Shown one piece after another: positions 9,360 to 17,283 of a stretch of DNA of 64,000 bases. Position 1 is the first letter of the stretch. Each line of letters starts with the position of its first letter. The notes beneath the pieces were generated by a model. That model was not told the origin of the DNA, ran no database searches, and saw nothing but the letters and a program-made list of their open reading frames with translations. The translations under genes were made by a program, and so were the position numbers. The stretch spans positions 180,206-244,205 of the forward strand of contig JAIYAP010000022.1 in NCBI GenBank assembly GCA_027488935.1. The letters are read 5' to 3'. This DNA is from Saprospiraceae bacterium. GTDB taxonomy: Bacteria; Bacteroidota; Bacteroidia; Chitinophagales; Saprospiraceae.

Positions 9360-9389
9360 GGCATCACTCCCATGGTCAGAAGCAATGCC
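9360..9389 (-). other. Hairpin in hypB leader
   Basis: Read on the - strand, GGCATTGCTTC pairs with GAGTGATGCC (about ten pairs including wobble) and is followed by AAAATTTTTATT. It could be a leader structure, an attenuator, or simply the terminator of the upstream SDR gene. Confidence 0.4.
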
Positions 9390-9419
9390 AAAACTATAAG
9401 AAGATAATCGTATAGAAAA
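9389..9419 (-). promoter_or_regulatory. Candidate hypB promoter
   Basis: On the - strand a -7 box TAGTTTTG (9396-9389) fits the Bacteroidota consensus TAnnTTTG, with TTTT at 9419-9416 exactly 19 bp upstream in place of the -33 TTTG. Transcription would start near 9383, giving a leader of about 70 nt before hypB. Confidence 0.45.
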
Positions 9420-9421
9420 AC

Positions 9422-9440
9422 TTTTCTAAAGATTAGAAAA
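9422..9440. promoter_or_regulatory. 8-bp-arm palindrome just upstream of hypB -33
   Basis: TTTTCTAA-AGA-TTAGAAAA is a perfect inverted repeat ending 3 bp from the proposed -33 element. Its placement suits a regulator site for the hyp operon; the regulator is unknown. Confidence 0.4.
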
Positions 9441-9490
9441 TAAATTCTAAAAGGTTGGATAGAATTAAATCGCCCAAAACAAAAATGCGG

Positions 9491-10210
9491 TTACTTCTTA
9501 GGCGTCTGACTAGGCCGCACCTCAATTTTACTCGGCAAAGTCCGTGGGTTCATGCGCAGCAAATCCACCACCATTTGGCCGATATCTTCTGGCTGAATTT
9601 TCCAGGCGTCGGCGTCATTGGGTTCGTGGTTGTTGAAATGGGTAGCCACCGAACCGGGCATAATCGTGGAGCATTTGATACCTGCCTCGCGTAAATCGAG
9701 CATAACGGCCTGGGTAAAACCGACCAGTCCAAATTTGCTGGCATTGTAAGCCGAGGCGCTTGGGAAAAAGTTGGTGCCTGCCAAACTGGCGATGCTGATG
9801 AAATACCCTTTGGCTTGCGTGAGTGCCTGGGCAGCCGCTTTGAGGCTGTAAAACACCCCGGTCAGGTTGGTGTCAATGGTTTCGTGCCATTGCTCCGGTG
9901 TGAGTTCGGTAATCGGGGCAAAATGCCCAACCCCTGCATTGGCGATGAGGACATCCAATCGGCCAAATGCTTCGAGGGTTTTGGCTACTGCATTTTGTTG
10001 TGCTTCCAGGTTTCGTACATCGGCGGCGATGCCGATTACTTTGCCGCTGCCAATTTTGGAAAGTTCCAAAGCTGCCGCATCGGCGTCTTCCTGGCGACGG
10101 CTGGTGATGGCTACTTTCATACCTGCTTCCAGCATACTTGCGGCGATGCCATAGCCGATTCCTTTGCTGCCCCCGGTGATCAGGGCGGTCATTTCGTTGA
10201 GTTTGTTCAT
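9491..10210 (-). CDS. Short-chain dehydrogenase/reductase
   Basis: 239 residues from MNKLNEMTALITGG. Classical SDR features: TGGSKGIGYG cofactor loop near residue 12, NAGVGH, catalytic Ser in SIASLAG and YNASK (Tyr/Lys). The cofactor preference is probably NADP(H) from the SRRQ basic residues after beta-2. It resembles 3-oxoacyl-ACP reductase-like SDRs, but the substrate cannot be assigned. An in-frame upstream ATG exists but adds residues unlike the family. It lies upstream of hypB on the same strand with 177 bp between, so it is probably a separate unit. Confidence 0.9.
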   Translation of the reverse strand: MNKLNEMTALITGGSKGIGYGIAASMLEAGMKVAITSRRQEDADAAALELSKIGSGKVIGIAADVRNLEAQQNAVAKTLEAFGRLDVLIANAGVGHFAPITELTPEQWHETIDTNLTGVFYSLKAAAQALTQAKGYFISIASLAGTNFFPSASAYNASKFGLVGFTQAVMLDLREAGIKCSTIMPGSVATHFNNHEPNDADAWKIQPEDIGQMVVDLLRMNPRTLPSKIEVRPSQTPKK

Positions 10211-10383
10211 AAACTTTGAAACAATACACTGGGAAAATAGTTGAGGGGTGTTGCGCAAGCAGGCGGGTATCTTAAGTTTTCTTCCCGTTGTGCTCCTTTA
10301 GCCACCTTTTCGACCAAAGATGCATTGCAAACGACGAAATTGACGAAAGCGAATTTCAATACCTTTTCCTACATTTGCCGAAG

Positions 10384-11826
10384 ATGAAGCCAACTTTAAC
10401 AGTTATTTTAGGATTTGCCTTTGTTCTTGTCCCTTTTTGGGCACAATACGCGGGCTTCCAATTTCCTGCACTCGTATTTTCCCTGAGCTACCTGATGGGT
10501 TTAGCGATTTGGGCGATTGGTTATTACCGAATGATTAAGCAAGGCACGAATGCCGAGCTCAATCTTTTATTTGCAATCGGGGTGGTCCTTTTTGCGACCA
10601 TGCCGCCTGAAATTTCTAAAGATATATACGTCTATTTGCTCGAAGGAAAACTGGCACTCCAGGGCCTTACTTCCTATACTGACGCGGCCATTAATTTACA
10701 AGATCCGTCTTATGTATTAATTGACCCGCATTGGTTGGATTGTCCGAATCAGTACGGTCCGGTGGCCTTATTCTTCTTTTGGGCGGTTGCAGCGTTAGGC
10801 GGCGATCATATTTTTATGGATATTGTGTGGATGAAAATCTTTGATGTTGCCTCGGCAGTGTCCATTTTTTTCATCGTAAAATATACGGCAAAAGCGATAA
10901 AAGTAAATGCCGTGCGTGCGCAAACCCTTATTTGCCTCAATCCGCTCTTTTTAATTCAGGGCCTGGGACAAATGCATATCGACTTTCTTGCGTGCTCCCT
11001 GGTTTGCGTTTTTATCTATGCTATTGCGCAAAACCGGCTGTTGTTTGCAGGTATCATAACAGGGCTTTTGGGCGCCACCAAGTTTATGTTGTTTCCGCTG
11101 TTTTGGATTTTAACGATGGTGTACGCCGTGTACGCCTGGAAACATAAAATACTCAACATAAAAGCGCTGGCTTTATCGGCCGTAGCCAGTTTTGCCGTGC
11201 TGTGTGTTGTTTATATCCCGGTGTGGCAAGGCCTGGATACGATTTTGATTCCCATGGCCTACCATGAAAAAAAGGAGCCCGTCAAGTCGATCGTAGAATT
11301 GTTTTCGTACCTGTTTGCTTATGTTTGGCCACAAACCGGCGCCAACTATGGGGTTACCGACCCGTTTTTAAAAGATAAAGTTTACTGGGGACAACAATTA
11401 AAACCCTATTTTCAATTGCTGGCCTTTTTACTTGCTGGCAAGATTACCTTTTCTATTATTCATTCAAAAAATATCACCCAGTTGTTTTACGGCTTCAGCC
11501 GCATCATGCTGCTGGTTTTTATACTCTATTCGCCGGTAATGCACGCCTGGTATTTTTTGTTTGTGCTGCCGTTTTTTGTGTTTACGGACCATCAAAAAGA
11601 AATTATATGGTACGCGGTCATTGTGTTCACGCTCGCCAACGCCTATGAGATTGGGCTGACCGTGGGTACAAAAACCGGCGGCATCATCATGATTGTCTTT
11701 ACCATCCTTTCGGTACTGAGCTATTTTATCTTTTTTCGAAAATTTTACTTCGAAACGAAGGCATCCCGCAGCTTGAGTTCGGTAGAGGAGGTAGAGTTAT
11801 TGGCTTCCGAGCAAAAGACTTTTTAA
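10384..11826 (+). CDS. GT-C-like integral membrane glycosyltransferase (putative)
   Basis: 480 residues from MKPTLTVILGF with about eleven or more hydrophobic helices. The first large loop carries an acidic segment (SKDIYVYLLEGKLAL) where GT-C enzymes keep catalytic acids, and TKFMLFPLFW and the central QMHIDFLA resemble mannosyltransferase-type (DUF2029/GT87-like) proteins. Probable role: lipid-phosphate-sugar-dependent glycosyl transfer at the cytoplasmic membrane. A substrate call is not possible. The upstream in-frame extension is not used because it lacks a hydrophobic start. Confidence 0.65.
   Translation: MKPTLTVILGFAFVLVPFWAQYAGFQFPALVFSLSYLMGLAIWAIGYYRMIKQGTNAELNLLFAIGVVLFATMPPEISKDIYVYLLEGKLALQGLTSYTDAAINLQDPSYVLIDPHWLDCPNQYGPVALFFFWAVAALGGDHIFMDIVWMKIFDVASAVSIFFIVKYTAKAIKVNAVRAQTLICLNPLFLIQGLGQMHIDFLACSLVCVFIYAIAQNRLLFAGIITGLLGATKFMLFPLFWILTMVYAVYAWKHKILNIKALALSAVASFAVLCVVYIPVWQGLDTILIPMAYHEKKEPVKSIVELFSYLFAYVWPQTGANYGVTDPFLKDKVYWGQQLKPYFQLLAFLLAGKITFSIIHSKNITQLFYGFSRIMLLVFILYSPVMHAWYFLFVLPFFVFTDHQKEIIWYAVIVFTLANAYEIGLTVGTKTGGIIMIVFTILSVLSYFIFFRKFYFETKASRSLSSVEEVELLASEQKTF
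11758..11794. repeat. Copy 1 of a 21-bp exact direct repeat
   Basis: AAGGCATCCCGCAGCTTGAG plus T (11758-11778) recurs at 12295-12315; similarity continues for about 15 more bp (CGGTAGAGGAGGTAG versus CGGCCAGAGGAAGTAG). This copy lies inside the 3' coding end of the GT-C-like gene. Confidence 0.75.
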
Positions 11827-11860
11827 AGATGCTTGCCGCCTATGGCCGCTGTTACCAGCG

Positions 11861-12184
11861 TCAATTTCTAGGCCAATAACCACCACCACCGCCACGGAGA
11901 TCGCTACCGCCGCCTCGATTATAACCATGGTTGTCCCGATTTTCATGCTCTTCGGTTTTTTTCACTACAATCATATTGCCGTCAAATTCAGAGTTATCGA
12001 GCGCTTCAATGGCATTCCATGCTTCATCATCGTTTGGCATTTCCACGAAAGCAAAACCTTTTGAGTTGCCTGTTTCTTGGTCTGTTACCACAGCAGCAGA
12101 AGATACTTCGCCGAATTGTTCAAATGCTGAACGCAGATCATCCGACTGAGTATTAAAATTTAATTTTGCTACAAAAATTTTCAT
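11861..12184 (-). CDS. RRM-type RNA-binding protein
   Basis: 107 residues from MKIFVAKLNF. A single RNA-recognition motif: RNP2 (IFVAKL, residues 3-8) and RNP1 (KGFAFVEM, about 42-49) with the usual beta-alpha-beta spacing, then a glycine/arginine-rich tail (YNRGGGSDLRGGGGGY). Such glycine-tailed RRM proteins in bacteria are small RNA chaperones, often cold-induced. An ATG further upstream in frame is ignored because it adds non-RRM residues. Convergent with the preceding membrane-protein gene. Confidence 0.93.
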   Translation of the reverse strand: MKIFVAKLNFNTQSDDLRSAFEQFGEVSSAAVVTDQETGNSKGFAFVEMPNDDEAWNAIEALDNSEFDGNMIVVKKTEEHENRDNHGYNRGGGSDLRGGGGGYWPRN

Positions 12185-12294
12185 AAAAGCAATGTATTTT
12201 AGGTTCGATACAAACGTACAAATATGTTTTAACGTAAGCATTAAATTTTTAGAACCAGACGGCTTGCCTTACCGTCGCCGAATTTCCCACCCAG

Positions 12295-12331
12295 AAGGCA
12301 TCCCGCAGCTTGAGTCGGCCAGAGGAAGTAG
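12295..12331. repeat. Copy 2 of the 21-bp exact direct repeat
   Basis: Same orientation as the copy at 11758, here in the gap between the RRM gene start and the DUF4249 gene end. The two copies bracket the RRM gene, which would be expected of duplication or insertion of a short segment. Confidence 0.75.
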
Positions 12332-12341
12332 CGCCACTCCG

Positions 12342-13250
12342 CTAAAAATAAATCGTATCCCGCACCTCCACATACCCCGAAAAATTGCCCCAACCACCAA
12401 TCACGTTGTTGTACACCGCGTCGGGGCTGCCTATCGGACTGTCGTAATCACCCTGCCGATTCACCGAACTATAAAAACGATATCCGGCCTCCGAGATGCT
12501 GCGCCAAACCAGGATCACCGCGTGTGGCCGCACTGGTTCGGATAAAAAGGGCATTTCCACGGTCATGGAAAGGGTTCGATCTTCACTTTTCGACCAAAAA
12601 TCCTCCTGCACCAGCGCAAAGTAATTTGCAGCTAAGTAAACATAGCCGGATGTGCCAGGGTTTGGGTTAACCAACAATGGCCATTCTTGGTATGCCTGCA
12701 ATTCCCATATATCGTTTATTTGCTCATATACGCCAACCACGCCTGCTAACCCAAACATATACCAGCGATGGTTGTTGCTGGCGGGCAATTGGGCCTGTAC
12801 CTGAAATGTCCAGTCTGTCACGGCTTTTTCAATGTTGGCGGTATCGACCACAAAAACCGGTGCCGGCCCGGAAGACGGCAAGGCATCGGCGGCCCACAAT
12901 TCAGGGTATCCAGGCGCCCGGACTACGACCCGATAACGCACGCCCTGCACTGGCTTTACCGAACTTTGGTACATCCATTGACTGCTCACCGAATCTAAAG
13001 CCAACTCCAATTGATCCACATAGTTATCATCGGCATAAAGGAGCACGGTAGCGTCCAAAGGAAAATCAGGTGCCAAGGTATCCTGCACCGTTTGCAAGGT
13101 ACTCACCCGCACTTGGATGGGGGCATCGGGCGAAAAGCTGCCCACGAGTACCAATTGCGCATCCGTTTCCGGAATTGGAATCTGGATGTCGGTCGTACAA
13201 CCCGCATACACTAGGCAGAAAAGCAAGTACTGTATTTTTTTTATGCGCAT
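12342..13250 (-). CDS. DUF4249-type outer-membrane lipoprotein
   Basis: 302 residues from MRIKKIQYLLF. Lipoprotein signal ends in the lipobox VYAGC (Cys18). The following DAQLVLVGSFSPDAPIQVRVS and the VLLYADD and YRVVVRAPGY segments fit DUF4249, a Bacteroidota family normally paired with a TonB-dependent receptor for nutrient uptake. No receptor gene is adjacent, so this is an orphan copy. Surface location is inferred from the family. Confidence 0.8.
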   Translation of the reverse strand: MRIKKIQYLLFCLVYAGCTTDIQIPIPETDAQLVLVGSFSPDAPIQVRVSTLQTVQDTLAPDFPLDATVLLYADDNYVDQLELALDSVSSQWMYQSSVKPVQGVRYRVVVRAPGYPELWAADALPSSGPAPVFVVDTANIEKAVTDWTFQVQAQLPASNNHRWYMFGLAGVVGVYEQINDIWELQAYQEWPLLVNPNPGTSGYVYLAANYFALVQEDFWSKSEDRTLSMTVEMPFLSEPVRPHAVILVWRSISEAGYRFYSSVNRQGDYDSPIGSPDAVYNNVIGGWGNFSGYVEVRDTIYF

Positions 13251-13266
13251 CGGAACAAACAAAAAA

Positions 13267-13406
13267 CGGCTGCTGCACGTATTAAACTATACTTCGCGCT
13301 GTATTTATTGGCGCATGGCCTTCGGCCTAAATCATTGACAATCAGCGCTCAGCATGACAATGAATGCAGCCTTTCAGGCGACGTTTAGTATAATTTGCAG
13401 CAGCCG
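13267..13406 (-). repeat. Dispersed intergenic element, copy A, with 11-bp terminal inverted repeats
   Basis: Bounded by CGGCTGCTGCA (13267-13277) and its perfect inverse TGCAGCAGCCG (13396-13406). Read on the - strand it carries GTCATGCTGAGCGCTG, TTAGGCCGAAGGCCATG and ATACAGCGCGAAGTAT, which align with copy B at 54979-55084 at about 70 percent by eye. It sits between the thrS stop and the DUF4249 gene start, in the latter's promoter region. Confidence 0.75.
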
Positions 13407-13428
13407 TTCGTATCACAGAACTAAAAAA

Positions 13429-15348
13429 TTACAACATCGAATTCACCAACGCTACAAATTCGGCAATGGTTAATGCGCCCTGATCGCCTTCGCCTTGTTT
13501 GCGCACGGCTACACTGTGGGCTTCTAGTTCTTTTTCCCCTACTACCAGCAAAAACGGAATCCGTTTCAACTCATTATCGCGAATTTTCCGTCCAATGGTC
13601 TCGTTGCGGTCGTCAACAATGCCCCGCAAGCCTTCCGATTCCATTTCCTGTTTTACCTGTAAAGCGTACTCTACATATTTATCCGAAACCGGCAAAATGG
13701 CAAATTGCTCCGGCGTAAGCCAAAGCGGGAATTTGCCCGCACAGTGTTCGATCAATACCCCCGTAAAACGCTCCATGGAACCAAACGGCGCCCGGTGAAT
13801 CATCACTGGCCGGTGCGGCTGGTTGTCAGCACCAATATACGTCAGATCAAAACGCTCCGGCAGGTTGTAATCTACCTGAATGGTGCCCAACTGCCAAGAA
13901 CGGCCCAGCGCGTCTTTTACCATAAAGTCGAGTTTAGGGCCATAAAATGCCGCTTCGCCCAATTCGGTAATGGTATTCAAACCCGCTTCTGCAGCTGCAT
14001 CAATAATGGCCTGCTCGGCTTTGCGCCAGTTTTCTTCAGTACCTACATATTTGGTTTTATTTTCCGGGTCACGCAGGGATATTTGGGCTGTAAATTTATC
14101 AAAACCCAATTTAGCCAACACATACCGCGTCAAATCTAAAACCGCCAAAAACTCTTCTTTCAATTGGTCCTCGGTGCAAAAAATATGCGCATCATCCTGG
14201 GTAAAACAACGCACCCGGGTCAAGCCGTGCAACTCGCCTGATTGCTCGTAGCGGTATACGGTACCGAATTCGGCAATCCGCACGGGCAAATCGCGGTATG
14301 AATGCGGCCGGTGTGCAAATATTTCACAGTGGTGCGGACAGTTCATCGGTTTGAGCAAAAACTCTTCGTCTTCATCGGGGGTGCGAATCGGCTGAAACGA
14401 GTCTTTACCGTATTTTTCCCAGTGTCCTGAAGTTACGTACAGTTTTTTCGAACCAATATGGGGCGTGATAACCGGTTGGTAACCGCGTTTGAGTTGTTCT
14501 TTTTTCAAAAAATCTTCCAGGCGGCTGCGCAAGGCGGTGCCTTTGGGCAACCAAATGGGCAGGCCCTGGCCTACTTTTTCCGAAAACATAAACAGCTCGA
14601 GTTCAGCGCCCAATTTGCGGTGATCGCGTTTTTTGGCTTCTTCCAAAAGGTGCAGGTACTCATCCAGTTCCTTTTGTTTCGGGAACGTGATGGCGTAAAT
14701 GCGGGTCAGTTGTTTGCGTTTTTCATCGCCGCGCCAATACGCACCTGCCAGGTTTGTAATTTTCACCGCTTTAATCGGCTCTGTCGTCGGAATGTGTGGT
14801 CCACGGCACAAATCCACGAAATTACCTTGCTGGTAAAAAGTGATGCTGCCATCTTCCAGACCGTCGATCAATTCGAGTTTGTACTCGTCGTTTTTTTCGG
14901 TAAAATACTGGATGGCGTCGGCTTTACTTACCTCCGTACGCACAAATTCGCTTTTTTTACGCGCCAATTCGAGCACTTTTTGCTCCAGCGCGGGCAAATC
15001 TGCTGCGGTCAGTGGCTTGTCGCCGGTATCTACATCGTAGTAGAAGCCGTTTTCGATCGGTGGCCCGATCCCGAATTTGATGCCGGGGTGTAAGGCTTCC
15101 AGCGCTTCAGCCAGCAAGTGCGCCGAGGAGTGCCAAAAGGTGTTTTTGCCTTCTTTGTCCTCCCATTTCAGAAACGTAATCGTTCCATCTTCGGTAATCG
15201 GACGTGCCAGGTCGCGCACTTCGCCGTTGATTTTAGCGGCCAGCACAACGCGGGCAAGCCCCTCGCTGATGGACTTAGCCACGTCCATTGCACTGGTTCC
15301 GACGGCATACTGACGAATGTTGCCATCGGGAAAGGTGATATTGATCAT
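13429..15348 (-). CDS. thrS: Threonyl-tRNA synthetase
   Basis: 639 residues from [10 protein letters not shown], the normal ThrRS length; an ATG 24 bp upstream is less likely. Order of domains: TGS (1-60), editing domain ([22 protein letters not shown]), class II catalytic core with [10 protein letters not shown] zinc/catalytic motif, [15 protein letters not shown] and [12 protein letters not shown], then the anticodon-binding domain. Charges tRNA-Thr in the cytoplasm. No T-box is seen in the leader. Divergent from the M20 peptidase gene. Confidence 0.98.
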   Translation of the reverse strand: MINITFPDGNIRQYAVGTSAMDVAKSISEGLARVVLAAKINGEVRDLARPITEDGTITFLKWEDKEGKNTFWHSSAHLLAEALEALHPGIKFGIGPPIENGFYYDVDTGDKPLTAADLPALEQKVLELARKKSEFVRTEVSKADAIQYFTEKNDEYKLELIDGLEDGSITFYQQGNFVDLCRGPHIPTTEPIKAVKITNLAGAYWRGDEKRKQLTRIYAITFPKQKELDEYLHLLEEAKKRDHRKLGAELELFMFSEKVGQGLPIWLPKGTALRSRLEDFLKKEQLKRGYQPVITPHIGSKKLYVTSGHWEKYGKDSFQPIRTPDEDEEFLLKPMNCPHHCEIFAHRPHSYRDLPVRIAEFGTVYRYEQSGELHGLTRVRCFTQDDAHIFCTEDQLKEEFLAVLDLTRYVLAKLGFDKFTAQISLRDPENKTKYVGTEENWRKAEQAIIDAAAEAGLNTITELGEAAFYGPKLDFMVKDALGRSWQLGTIQVDYNLPERFDLTYIGADNQPHRPVMIHRAPFGSMERFTGVLIEHCAGKFPLWLTPEQFAILPVSDKYVEYALQVKQEMESEGLRGIVDDRNETIGRKIRDNELKRIPFLLVVGEKELEAHSVAVRKQGEGDQGALTIAEFVALVNSML

Positions 15349-15433
15349 AAAAAAGTTGTTTTTCCCGCCCATACAAAAGGCAGGTGCCGGTACATCCTAC
15401 AAACGATGTCGGCGGTTTGTGAATAGAATTGTG

Positions 15434-15441
15434 CAAAGATA
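15434..15441 (-). promoter_or_regulatory. -7 box of thrS promoter
   Basis: TATCTTTG on the - strand matches the Bacteroidota TAnnTTTG box and would give a leader of roughly 80 nt. No convincing -33 TTTG at 19 bp. Confidence 0.45.
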
Positions 15442-15476
15442 GGGCGCTTTTTGAGAGAATTATGGCAAGTTGCGCG

Positions 15477-15484
15477 TATTTTTG
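15477..15484 (+). promoter_or_regulatory. -7 box abutting M20 gene start
   Basis: TATTTTTG ends only 4 bp before the ATG at 15489. If used, the mRNA would start at or next to the ATG and be leaderless. Confidence 0.4.
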
Positions 15485-15488
15485 CGCC

Positions 15489-16679
15489 ATGAAAGAGATC
15501 GTTCAGGAGCTAGCCCATCAATACCAATCAGAAGCTATCCGATATAGAAGACATTTACACATGCACCCCGAATTGTCGTTTGAGGAAGTTCAAACGGGCC
15601 GTTATGTGGCCGAGCAACTGGATGCCATGGGTGTTCGCTACCAGGCAGGCATCGCCGGGACCGGATTGGTAGCCACGGTTAAAGGGAAAAATCCGAAAAA
15701 ACGCACCATTGCCTTGCGTGCCGATATGGATGCCTTGCCCATTTTTGAAATCAATGAAGTATCCTATAAATCGCAAAATGAAGGGGTTATGCATGCCTGT
15801 GGGCACGACGTACACACGGCCTCGCTGCTTGGCACCATTCATATTTTGCAAAACATGCGCAACCAGTTTGAGGGTTCAGTGAAATGTATCTTCCAGCCGG
15901 GCGAAGAAAAATTCCCGGGTGGCGCATCCATCATGATTAAAGAAGGCGTGCTCGAAAACCCAAAACCCGCCAGTATTTTTGGCCAACACGTACACCCGCC
16001 CCTCGAAGCGGGTATGGTGGGCGTGCGCTCTGGCATGTACATGGCTTCGGCAGATGAATTATATGTTACCATTAAAGGCCACGGCGGTCATGGCGCAATG
16101 CCACAGGATTGCATCGACCCGGTGGTCATTACAGCCCAGGTAATTGTAGGATTGCAACAAGTGGTGAGCCGCTACGCCGATCCGGGTATTCCATCGGTGC
16201 TCACGTTTGGCAAAATCAACTCCTCCGGGGGCGCTACCAATATCATTCCCAATGAGGTATGTTTGGAAGGAACCTTCCGTACCATGGACGAAAAATGGCG
16301 CAACGAAGCCCATAAACGCATGAAAAAAATTGCCACCAGCATTGCCAAAGGCCTGGGTGGAGAATGCGAATTTGTCATCGAAAAAGGCTATCCCGTGCTG
16401 TTTAACCACGAAAAACTCACCGCACGCGCCAAAAAATGGATGGTGGAGTATTTGGGGGCCGAAAATGTAGCAGACATGCCTTTACGGATGACTGCGGAAG
16501 ACTTCGCATTTTATTCGCATCATTTACCAGCCTGTTTTTACCGCTTGGGTACCGGAAATGCAGAAAAAGGGATCACCGCGCCCGTGCATACGGATATCTT
16601 TGACATCGATGAAAGCGCGCTCGAAACCGGCATCGGGATGATGGCCTGGTTGGCCTTGAAAGAGCTCGAAATAAAATAA
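15489..16679 (+). CDS. M20D-family amidohydrolase (N-acyl-amino-acid/hippurate hydrolase-like)
   Basis: 396 residues from MKEIVQELAHQY. Metal and catalytic motifs: HMHPELSFEE, HACGHDVHTAS (metal Cys/His), PGEEKFPGGA (Glu pair), GQHVHPP, the dimerisation domain around GHGGHGAMP, and APVHTDIF near the C-terminus. The family hydrolyses N-acyl or amide bonds of amino acids in the cytoplasm. No signal peptide. The exact substrate is unknown. Confidence 0.92.
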   Translation: MKEIVQELAHQYQSEAIRYRRHLHMHPELSFEEVQTGRYVAEQLDAMGVRYQAGIAGTGLVATVKGKNPKKRTIALRADMDALPIFEINEVSYKSQNEGVMHACGHDVHTASLLGTIHILQNMRNQFEGSVKCIFQPGEEKFPGGASIMIKEGVLENPKPASIFGQHVHPPLEAGMVGVRSGMYMASADELYVTIKGHGGHGAMPQDCIDPVVITAQVIVGLQQVVSRYADPGIPSVLTFGKINSSGGATNIIPNEVCLEGTFRTMDEKWRNEAHKRMKKIATSIAKGLGGECEFVIEKGYPVLFNHEKLTARAKKWMVEYLGAENVADMPLRMTAEDFAFYSHHLPACFYRLGTGNAEKGITAPVHTDIFDIDESALETGIGMMAWLALKELEIK

Positions 16680-16921
16680 TAATCAGGGTGTGTGACCCAA
16701 CCTTTATAAATATGGATCTGTCTTACTGATTAAGAGCGGTTTAGATATGTGATGCGCCCAAATTTGGCGTGAAGTTTGCATGTTAAGCATATTCGGCAGT
16801 TTCTATGTATCCTTTACGTTAAATAATGGAGAAAAGCGCTGCTTCTGGAAACTAATATGGCCGAATACTCGTTAATGAGTTTGTAATCAATATTTTAATA
16901 ATCAAATAAACACACCTGATC
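16680..16921. other. Gene-free AT-rich stretch
   Basis: 242 bp between the M20 gene and a small basic ORF. No tRNA, conserved box or convincing hairpin was recognised; it may hold the promoter of the small ORF. Confidence 0.5.
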
Positions 16922-17092
16922 ATGACTCGACGCACCTCTAAATTACGGCGCTTGTGGCGTAAATCGCCCCGCCTTGCTGTGGCATTCCTTCGCCGCAAAA
17001 TTACCCGACATGCAAAACGCATTATACCGGTAGATGAATGGAATAAAAATTGGCTGGGCGAAGAAATGCGCCCCTTCAATAGCATGCATTAA
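16922..17092 (+). CDS. Small arginine-rich protein (56 aa), putative
   Basis: ATG at 16922 opens a 56-codon frame: MTRRTSKLRRLWRKS start, then AFLRRKITRHAKR, and a less basic C-terminus (DEWNKNWLGEEMRP). The first 35 residues are strongly cationic, which would suit nucleic-acid or membrane binding. It stands alone in a 604-bp gap and is followed about 105 bp later by a strong intrinsic terminator. I do not recognise the family; codon choice looks coding but the call is tentative. Confidence 0.5.
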   Translation: MTRRTSKLRRLWRKSPRLAVAFLRRKITRHAKRIIPVDEWNKNWLGEEMRPFNSMH

Positions 17093-17198
17093 AAACAACG
17101 ATTTAGCACGATTTTGTGCCCGATAGTCCTTGATGCAACCGTGTGTTTTATTTACAATCCCTCCGATTTGAGTTTTGTTGAAGATTTACGATGCTGAG

Positions 17199-17222
17199 CC
17201 CTCCCGAAAGGAGGGTTTTTTA
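17199..17222 (+). terminator. Intrinsic terminator
   Basis: CCCTCC-CGAAA-GGAGGG stem-loop followed by a run of T, ending the small-ORF transcript before the adaptor gene. Confidence 0.8.
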
Positions 17223-17283
17223 TTATTGGAAACCTACCTTTGCCCTACATCCACTTCGAGCGTATTCGTAACTTTCTGATGCC

